DNA from: Mytilinidion resinicola | Taxonomy: Eukaryota > Ascomycota > Dothideomycetes > Mytilinidiales > Mytilinidiaceae | Direction: 5' to 3' | Assembly (NCBI RefSeq): GCF_010093595.1 | Contig: NW_022985444.1 | Coordinates: forward strand, 564,676-628,675 | Length of the DNA: 64,000 nt | Part shown: positions 56,547-64,000 of the stretch, piece by piece | Layout: the number at the start of each line of letters is the position of its first letter | How positions within the stretch are numbered: the stretch's first letter is position 1 | Notes under the pieces: model-generated | Databases searched by the model: none | Told to the model about the DNA's origin: nothing | Seen by the model: the letters and a program-made list of their open reading frames with translations, nothing else | Made by a program: the position numbers and the translations under genes

Positions 56547-57314
56547 CTACTCGTCGTCCTCGTCGAACTGGCCCTTGGGGCCGGGTTTGCTTTGGACGAG
56601 CATGCCCTTGTAGCCGGTGATGGGTTCGGATCCTTGTGCCTGGAGGAGGTTAATTTTCGCTTTCTCGTGGGTTGTCGCATTGAGCGGATATATCGCACCT
56701 TCAGGTACTCCTCTGATGCCTCTTGCCACTCCTTGGTCATGGTCCGCGGTACCTCATTGTTAGCGAAGTATCGGGTGCCCCAGAACAGGACCCCTGATGC
56801 AACAACACCGAGGAATGTGTATAGAACAACCTTGGTGGTCTCGCCTGGAGGTGGAAGAGCGCGGGGGCCGTGGGGGCCAAAGGCGATCCAGTAGGCTATT
56901 GAATGGTGAGTTTTCGATATTCTAGTCTCCAGGCACGTAGTTGCCGAACAGCTGCAGGCACCAGGACGTCGAAAATGACGCCCCGCGCCAAAAACCATCC
57001 GCATCTCCCCAATGCCCCCAGAAAATGTACTACGCACCAGCCTTCTTCTCCTGCAGGGTCAACTCGTTCCAGTCGGCCTTCATCCGGTCCCGAAGGGTCA
57101 TCCACAAATCGGCCTGCTCCTGCGGCGGCATGTCCTCCCACCGCTTCTCGATATTGGCGAGTGTCGGGTTCGAGACGGCATGGACCTTGCGAGACTGCTG
57201 CTTGATGCACACGAGGGAGGCAGGGCGCGAGAAACGCACGGCTTGACGTGTCGCGGCCGATGGGATGACGGCAGCCGAGCTCGTCGAAGCTCGGATGAGC
57301 GAGGAGCGCAGCAT
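56547..57314 (-). CDS. COX5: Cytochrome c oxidase subunit V (COX5, mammalian COX4 homologue)
   Basis: Nuclear-encoded inner-membrane subunit of respiratory complex IV. 188 residues from exons 57038-57314, 56699-56895 and 56547-56639 (567 nt, in frame). Start chosen at MLRSSLIRAS, giving a typical mitochondrial presequence rich in Arg/Ser/Ala; an upstream in-frame Met at 57347 would add 11 residues. The mature part has HAVSNPTLANIEKRWEDMPP, EQADLWMTLRDRMK, YWIAFGPHGPRALPPPGE, the single transmembrane helix VVLYTFLGVVASGVLFWGTRYF, then RTMTKEWQEASEEYLK and GSEPITGYKG. An acidic extension (GQFDEDDE) ends the protein. Confidence 0.95.
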
Positions 57315-57390
57315 AGCGGGCGAGGGAGTGGAGAGGGGCAGAGACAAGCTAAAGGAAGGAAGAGAGGGCCGGTCGCGGGCACTGCTGGTG

Positions 57391-57398
57391 CCAATTGG
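57391..57398. promoter_or_regulatory. CCAATTGG, overlapping CCAAT boxes upstream of COX5
   Basis: Palindromic CCAATTGG 77 bp upstream of the COX5 start codon; a further CCAAT lies at 57526-57530. CCAAT boxes bind the HAP/CBF complex, a known activator of respiratory genes in fungi. Binding here is inferred. Confidence 0.4.
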
Positions 57399-57483
57399 TG
57401 TCGGGGGACGTGGTGACGGGGCTCAGGAGGACGAGGTGTGGTGAGGTTGAGGGAAAGCCGGCACCTTGGCAAAAAACGGAGCT

Positions 57484-57493
57484 GTCACGTGAC
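57484..57493. promoter_or_regulatory. GTCACGTGAC palindrome upstream of COX5
   Basis: Perfect 10-bp palindrome containing the E-box CACGTG, about 170 bp upstream of the COX5 start. Candidate site for Cbf1-like or other bHLH factors, which in yeast also touch respiratory genes. Confidence 0.4.
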
Positions 57494-57530
57494 ACTTTGC
57501 ATCGAACCACCAGGAGCTGGTTCCGCCAAT

Positions 57531-58582
57531 CAGGGGCAGGAGATTGCACAGATCCCCCATTTCTTCGCAGCTCGGCAGTGCCGCAAGGCAGTGGGCGCGT
57601 TTGCCGGTCAAAGAAGGCATAGTATTGAGGAGCGCGGCCTTGAAAGCAACAGGAGCAGCTGCAGCTCACTGGGGGCTCAATCCATATAGCTGGGAACGCC
57701 CAAGTGAAAGCTGCTCAACCCACGCTCGGCCCCGTTCGCTGGGACTCGACGTTGGAGCTGGAGCTCGGCCCGACCAATCGGCATGCCGCAATTTGGGCGC
57801 GGTGGAGTCTGACGCCACTTTGTCCTCAGCCTTGCGCAACTCTCCCAGCCCCATCCTCAACGTCTCACGAGCAGCCCTACAGGCATCACCAGATCCGACG
57901 CAGGTACTGGCCTGAAGCGCCCTCGGCCGTCGCCCGTCGTGTGACAAAGGCGGTGATGAGCAGTCCCAGACTCGCCGCGGCCATATCAACCCTCCCGGCC
58001 GCGGACTGGCCAGTCTCTCGCCGCGATGCAGTACACCCACTTGGCGCGAGGGTTTTGTTTCTGCGCGCCAGTTGCTTCTTCAGCAGTGCTGCGTTGGCCG
58101 AGTCTCTGCTGACCGGCCTGGAAAGCCTCGCCCGCGCTCAGCACTGCGGCAATATCTCATCGTTGCCATAGCATCCCACGCATGCGACGTTGCGTTCGAT
58201 CAGGCGACGCGCAAAAGCCGACTTCGTAAGCCTGAGCTGATGTTCTTTTGCCTCGCGCGGCCGTGGCTAGCTGCATCATCGTACAGCGCTTTGGTGGGGA
58301 GGCCGCCGCTGCAGTTGAGGGGACACACAGTCGGAGAGGAGAATATGTGTGGAATATGGGACATTGCCGACAGCTCAAATGCTCGGGAATGCAGTTGTTA
58401 AGAGCACAGCGGTCCGGAAAGCTGTCCGGGTGAAGTCGGCATCCTGCACAGCACCACGCTCGTCCGAGGATGAAGGAAGGTTTCAGAACGGCCGGAAGAG
58501 CGGGCAGCCTGCGACGCGGCGCTCTATCTGCCAATCTGGCTGCTTTTTCTGCCGTTCCCAGGTTGTTTCGCAGTGACTGTAT
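57531..58582. other. Intergenic stretch, divergent promoters of COX5 and GAPDH
   Basis: GC-rich, about 1 kb, with overlapping open frames on both strands but no family resemblance. No RNA gene seen. Confidence 0.4.
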
Positions 58583-58793
58583 CACGTGGTTCCCCCGCCG
58601 ATAATAGTCTGAAGCTACTTATACACCCCACCAGCCGCCCAACGCATTCTCTCGTTCTCCTCTCCCATCCACCATCCCAATTGCAACTCTCAAACACACA
58701 TCTTCCTCCAATTACCCTAATAACTGGTACGCTCGTCTCCACCCTCTGTCCCTCACATGCTAACAGCTCTCTCAGCCGATTTCCAGAGCCATC
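58583..58793 (+). promoter_or_regulatory. GAPDH promoter/leader with CACGTG and CT-rich tract
   Basis: CACGTG at 58583-58588, then a pyrimidine-rich leader from about 58640 to the start codon, the arrangement typical of strongly expressed fungal glycolytic genes. TATA-like TTATAC near 58619. Confidence 0.5.
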
Positions 58794-60089
<1,296 letters not shown>

Positions 60090-60852
60090 ATTCTTAGCTA
60101 GGGCTGATAAAAATCCAACCTCTGAATCAATTCTCCAAGCTCGAGTCTGCTTGCAGGGGTGAGTGAGGGGAGTTGAGTGGGTGACCAAAGGACTAGCTTT
60201 TGTTGTTGCAGCTTCTTCTTTTTATTGCCCCCCTTTCAATCACCAGCCGAATTTCTTCTACTTCTGGCCATGGAATGAACGAAAATGTGATACATAGGAT
60301 CAAATGACGAACTAGAAAGAGCAGTGGATAGACAATTGACACACTCTTCATCATTTTGCTGCACTTTTTTGGATATATGTCTGCGGCTTAACCATTGCTC
60401 GATGTTCTTGTTTACCGTCAACAGCCGAGTCGTTCGCGTCGGCACGTGAAAAGAGATCGCCCAAACCCCAGATTCCCCCGCCAACAGCTCACCGGCGCTG
60501 CATTATCTAGCGCCCGCAACTCCTACCTAACATAACAACGAGACGACCCGGCCCTTGCCTTAAGCTCGGTCCGAAGGAGACTCTCCCCCAACTGGGTTAG
60601 GCGGCCCTGGGTACGTACTTCCGCGATTGCTGGCCGTAGCCAGCTGGTGCATGCAGGCGCCGCATCTCGGAATATGTCGCGTGCGGTGGATAAGGGTTCA
60701 AGCTGTGCCATTCAAAGCTTCTTATTGGATACATTGTGGCCTGGATTAGAGGTGTAGGTCCAGTCTTTCAACCTCCAACCCGTTTTCAACGCCTGAACTC
60801 CTGGTCTCCTACGCTCCACTCTGTCCGAATCCCGAATGAATGACTCAATCAA
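60090..60852. other. Intergenic stretch downstream of GAPDH
   Basis: About 760 bp, 3' flanks of two convergent genes; CACGTG near 60444. Nothing else recognised. Confidence 0.4.
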
Positions 60853-61221
60853 TCAATCCCGTTTCTTCTTATCCTCCTCCACCCTCCTCAACCTCTCCGC
60901 CTGCTCCTCTTCCTCGCATCTCGCTTTCTCTGCCTTCGCTACCTCCCTCGCTCTCTGCCGCTGCGCTCTCGCCTTCGCAACGCAGGTCGGACACTTCCGA
61001 TTCGGGAGCGGGATCGTCTGCACCTTAGGGACGCCACAGAGGGTCGGTGGATCTGAGAGCTGGAGCGCCGCAGCGCAGTACCGTCTGACAGGGTCTCTGT
61101 GCGCGCAGGCGTATTGGGGGATGATGGTGTGGCAGATTGGAACGGCGGTGCAGATGCGTGGCGGGGAGGGAGGGCGGCGGCTGGGTGGGGGGAGGAGGAG
61201 GGTGGATGTGAGTGCGGACAT
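60853..61221 (-). CDS. Small Cys-rich hypothetical protein
   Basis: 122 residues starting MSALTSTLLLPPP (61221); the open frame extends upstream to 61440 but that part looks like 5' UTR. Cysteines are arranged as CTAVPICHTIIPQYACAH, YC, LCGV and KCPTC, possibly binding zinc, followed by a charged helix (KARAQRQRAREVAKAEKARC, EEEEQAERLRRVEEDKKKRD). Similar short ascomycete proteins with the CHxxxxxYxCxH motif exist, without known function. Single exon assumed. Confidence 0.6.
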   Translation of the reverse strand: MSALTSTLLLPPPSRRPPSPPRICTAVPICHTIIPQYACAHRDPVRRYCAAALQLSDPPTLCGVPKVQTIPLPNRKCPTCVAKARAQRQRAREVAKAEKARCEEEEQAERLRRVEEDKKKRD

Positions 61222-61545
61222 GGTTGGGTTTGATGTGAGTGATCTCGAGCTTCGATGACTCGTGAGGCTCTTGACGAACTTTGAGAAGCTGTGCTGGGAA
61301 TGGGGATAAGGAGAGCTCCAGGTGGGTGAGTGTATTTTGGCTCTTTGTGGAAGTGAGACATGGAAATGAAGGGGGTGGTGAGTCTGGGATGCACGGGTTG
61401 CGGGTAGGAGCTGGCACGGAGTGGCGTTGACCGCCCTCATGAAGGCCGTGTGTCTGTGGGCGATACGTCAGCGATAGCCCAACATGATGCTTCAAAGCGT
61501 AGTCTCACAAGTAGGGGAATCCAAAAACGATCTCAAGCCGCTTTC

Positions 61546-62612
61546 TTAGAAGACCTCCTCAGTCACCCTCCTCCCATACCAATTACTCAACTCATCCCCC
61601 TCCCCCTCCTCGTCCCTCCCCGCAAAGAAATCCGTCATCTTCGTCGCATCCTCCTCCCCCTCCACCGGCCACTCCACCCGCAACGGCGCACTCTTCGTCT
61701 CCAACAACTCCTTCGCCGTCCCCCAACTAAACCTCGTCTCGCTCCCCCATCCAAACACCGGATCCATACTCCGCTTCAACCACCCGCTACACCTCGCATC
61801 ACTCGGATACCCACTCCCCCACCCGCCCTCCCCCCCAGCCCCAACAACAGCCTCCGCACACACCTCCAGCGCCGCATCCCGCGTCACCTTCGCGCACACG
61901 CTCGCCGCCGACACGCAGGGATATAACGAGTCCGCCTTCTTCGCGACCGTGATCTGCACCATCGGAAAGATCCGCTCCAGCTTGCGCTGGTACACGGCGG
62001 GGCTGCCGATGGTGTCGATGTAGATTTCGGCCACGTTGACGCCTTGCGCGAGCACGCCCTTGATGAGTTCGATGGTGGCGTCCATGGCTTGCGCGTTGAG
62101 GTTGTAGGCGCCGGCGGGCCGCAGCATGCCGGCCGCGATGTCGCGCGCGGACATGACTTTGGCGGCCCAGCCGCAGCTGGCGTGCAGGTCGGTGGCGGGC
62201 GTGCAGAGGGTGCGCATGAGGGCGGAGCGGACCTGGGGCGTGAGGACTTTGGAGTCGTCGAAGTGGTGGGTCGAGGCGAGGAGGGAGGTGTGCAGGGGGA
62301 GGGGGAGGTAGAGGAGGCCGTAGACCATTGGGCCTGTTTATTATGTTAGTTTTGGGGGTCGGTGGGAGAGGGAGGGCATTTGGGGGAGGTTGTACCGAGG
62401 ACGGGGCCTCTACCTGCTTCGTCGACGCCGAGGACGCAGGCGGTGGACATGTCGGCGGATATGAGGGAGGGGATTGGGGAGTAGTGGGCGTAGGAGCGGC
62501 CGATCAGGACGTCGGAGGTGTGGATTGAGGGGGCCATGAAGACGGCGTCTGGCGGGGTTTCTTGCTCGATGTCGGCGGTGTCCATGATGGTGTCTTCCAT
62601 TGTTTCGGCCAT
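61546..62612 (-). CDS. RNH201: Ribonuclease H2 catalytic subunit A
   Basis: Catalytic subunit of RNase H2, which removes ribonucleotides from DNA and RNA from RNA:DNA hybrids. 334 residues from exons 62396-62612 and 61546-62333 (1005 nt, in frame). The intron falls inside the active-site motif: VLGVDEAGRGPVLG is joined to PMVYGLLYLPL. Asp and Glu of DEAGRGP are metal ligands. Later blocks are FDDSKVLTPQVR (DSK motif), GVNVAEIYIDTIGSP (third Asp), VAKKADSLYPCVSAASVCAKVTRDA (split here: KKADSLYPCVSAASVCAK) and GSGYPSDARCSGWLKRSMDP. Start chosen at the first Met in frame (MAETMEDT), slightly longer than needed for the fold. Confidence 0.93.
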
Positions 62613-63045
62613 GTTTTTGGTGTTGTGGTTGAGTTTGTGTGTGGGTAGACGTTGAAGAAGTTGGAGAGACGCGACGTGAGACGCGTCTCGGAATAGATAG
62701 ATCGGAGGGGTCGAAATGGAAGGTTTTGCCGCGATCTTCGTCGAGGACCATTTGCCAACCTCAACTCTCGCTTCCTACTGCACCCTGTTTCTATAGAAAA
62801 AGTATATCATGGAGATCTTACACCTGGAGAGCAGATGTATCGTGTTCTTGATAAGAGTTGCCTCTACCTTCCCGGCGCCATCCAGCATGGGACTAAAACA
62901 CGCCTTAAACAGTTCATGACTCTAGTCACATCGTCGCCGCTATGCTGCTACCATGTTGGCCCCTTGGCGGCCTCCGTACTCCTTTTGGCGTCCTCTCCGT
63001 ACCTTTCCTGACTTTTTGATCAACTCCCTCCATTCCCCAGCCATC
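62613..63045. other. Divergent promoter region, RNH201 and the DUF7730-like gene
   Basis: About 430 bp between head-to-head genes; no repeat or RNA gene seen. Short open frames here are shadows. Confidence 0.4.
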
Positions 63046-64000
63046 ATGTTCAAATTCATTAAAGAGAAGCGCCAGGAGCGCGGCCGTTCACCGCGCGAAA
63101 GAATGGCCGCCTCCTTCACACGCCCGCCACGCGAACGCTCCCTGAGCATCCCCCTCCCACCCCCGACTTTCCTTGCGCGGCGCAGGCAGAAGACAAACGC
63201 CCAGAAACAGTCGGCGCTGTTCAACAAGCTGCCGGCTGAGATAAGACAGATAATATGGGAATACGTGATTGCGGACGAGGACAGGCCGATACATATCCTG
63301 CAGTACAAGAAACGGCTACGCAACATGCCGTGCAGCAACCACCGAGGACCTGGAGAGCAGCTGTCGGTGTACACGGGGTTCCATAAGTGCACAGGATATG
63401 AAGGAAATTATGGGAATGCGCTTGAAGTGCAACCGGGCGCAAACTTGTCGCAATTGGTAAAGACTTGCAGGCAGATGTAAGATATGCAAACCGCCAAACA
63501 CCGAAGCTAGAGCTCCAGAGTAATTGCTGACTTGGAGATAGTTACACCGAAGCAATTGATGTCCTCTACTCCCAGACCGCCTTCCGCATCGAACACCTAG
63601 ATACCCTCACATATTTCTCCACCTTCATTCTCCCACACCATTTCAACCGCATCACCACGCTGCGTCTCCTGTGGTTCTTTCACATCGACATCTTTGAAGA
63701 CCTCCCCAATCCGACCAAGCCACCACACGACCTCGCGACTTGGCAGCAGACATGCGATATCCTGGCTGGTATGGAGGGCCTGGTAGATTTGGACATCGAA
63801 TTGAGTACTGAAACCAGCTACTTCAAGAAGATCTCGTCACGGGTGAAGCTGCTACAGACTATGAAGGATATCAAGCCGAAGGGGAGGTTTGATCTCACGG
63901 CTTGGGCTCCGTGGCCGTGGCTGCGGTTCACTCAAAAGGAGGAAGAGGAAGATATGGAGGGGGTGCAGGCACTATTTAGTATCCTCTATCCTGATATTGA
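63046..64000 (+). CDS. DUF7730-like fungal protein, truncated by window end
   Basis: Starts MFKFIKEKRQERGRSPRERM (63046, context CATCATGT); exons 63046-63476 and 63542 onward, still open at the window edge. After a basic Arg/Ser/Pro-rich N-terminus comes the domain signature SALFNKLPAEIRQIIWEYVI, then a segment ending NLSQLVKTCRQ joined by splicing to IYTEAIDVLYSQTAFRIEHLDTL (quoted as YTEAIDVLYSQTAFRIEH). This F-box-like LPxEIRxxIWEY...LLxTCRxxYxEAxxxLY pattern is the DUF7730/2EXR-type fungal family of unknown function. Confidence 0.8.

Noticed and set aside
56033..57037. 334-codon minus-strand ORF
   Set aside because: Its first part is COX5 exon 2; it then reads through the COX5 intron and 3' region out of frame. 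The spliced COX5 model explains the conserved part.
61450..61926. 158-codon plus-strand ORF
   Set aside because: Antisense to RNH201; Pro/Arg low complexity.

Overview
The window is nuclear DNA of a filamentous ascomycete (Pezizomycotina; the class, possibly Dothideomycetes, is a guess). The evidence is many short GT-AG introns of about 43-180 bp, conserved eukaryotic housekeeping genes (HUS1, MSS1, TRS130, COX5, GAPDH, RNH201), fungal-specific families (RTA1, Zn2Cys6 regulator, DUF7730-like, fungal ULD family), and genes on both strands without operons. Exon joins were worked out by eye from splice sites and family similarity. For nearly every multi-exon gene called intact, the summed exon lengths are a multiple of three. 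No database search was run.

0-14.5 kb: an intact MFS transporter and an HMG-box protein are followed by a run of damaged genes: a ubiquitin-like-domain (ULD) pseudogene, a xylitol-dehydrogenase-like gene with a 2-bp frameshift, a fructosamine-kinase-like gene with a 2-bp frameshift and a changed HGD motif, and a Zn2Cys6 regulator with six in-frame stops and a frameshift. An intact membrane-anchored Cys-rich protein sits among them. The last three damaged genes look like a decaying carbohydrate-metabolism neighbourhood.

14.6-25 kb: ordinary genes: an F-box-like protein, an SDR, an F-box/LRR-like protein, a BTB protein, the DNA-damage clamp subunit HUS1 and a small cupin.

25-29.8 kb: a long gene-poor stretch. 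It contains an apparent transcription unit (TATA box, pyrimidine-rich leader) carrying two 7-codon ORFs that encode the same peptide, MGRGGYN, with only synonymous differences. This is the most unusual signal in the window. It lies convergent to MSS1, whose last exon is only 19 nt and encodes the conserved C-terminal FCVGK.

30-48.5 kb: MSS1 (mitochondrial tRNA modification), a Gfo/Idh/MocA oxidoreductase, an alpha/beta hydrolase, two uncharacterised proteins, an APH-kinase relic, an RTA1-family membrane protein and TRS130 (TRAPP complex).

48.5-56.5 kb: gene-poor, with unrecognised coding relics, copies of a roughly 70-bp dispersed repeat and a degenerate tandem array of about 130-bp units.

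56.5-64 kb: housekeeping genes: COX5 with CCAAT and CACGTG promoter motifs, glyceraldehyde-3-phosphate dehydrogenase, a small Cys-rich protein, RNase H2 subunit A, and a DUF7730-like gene that runs off the end.
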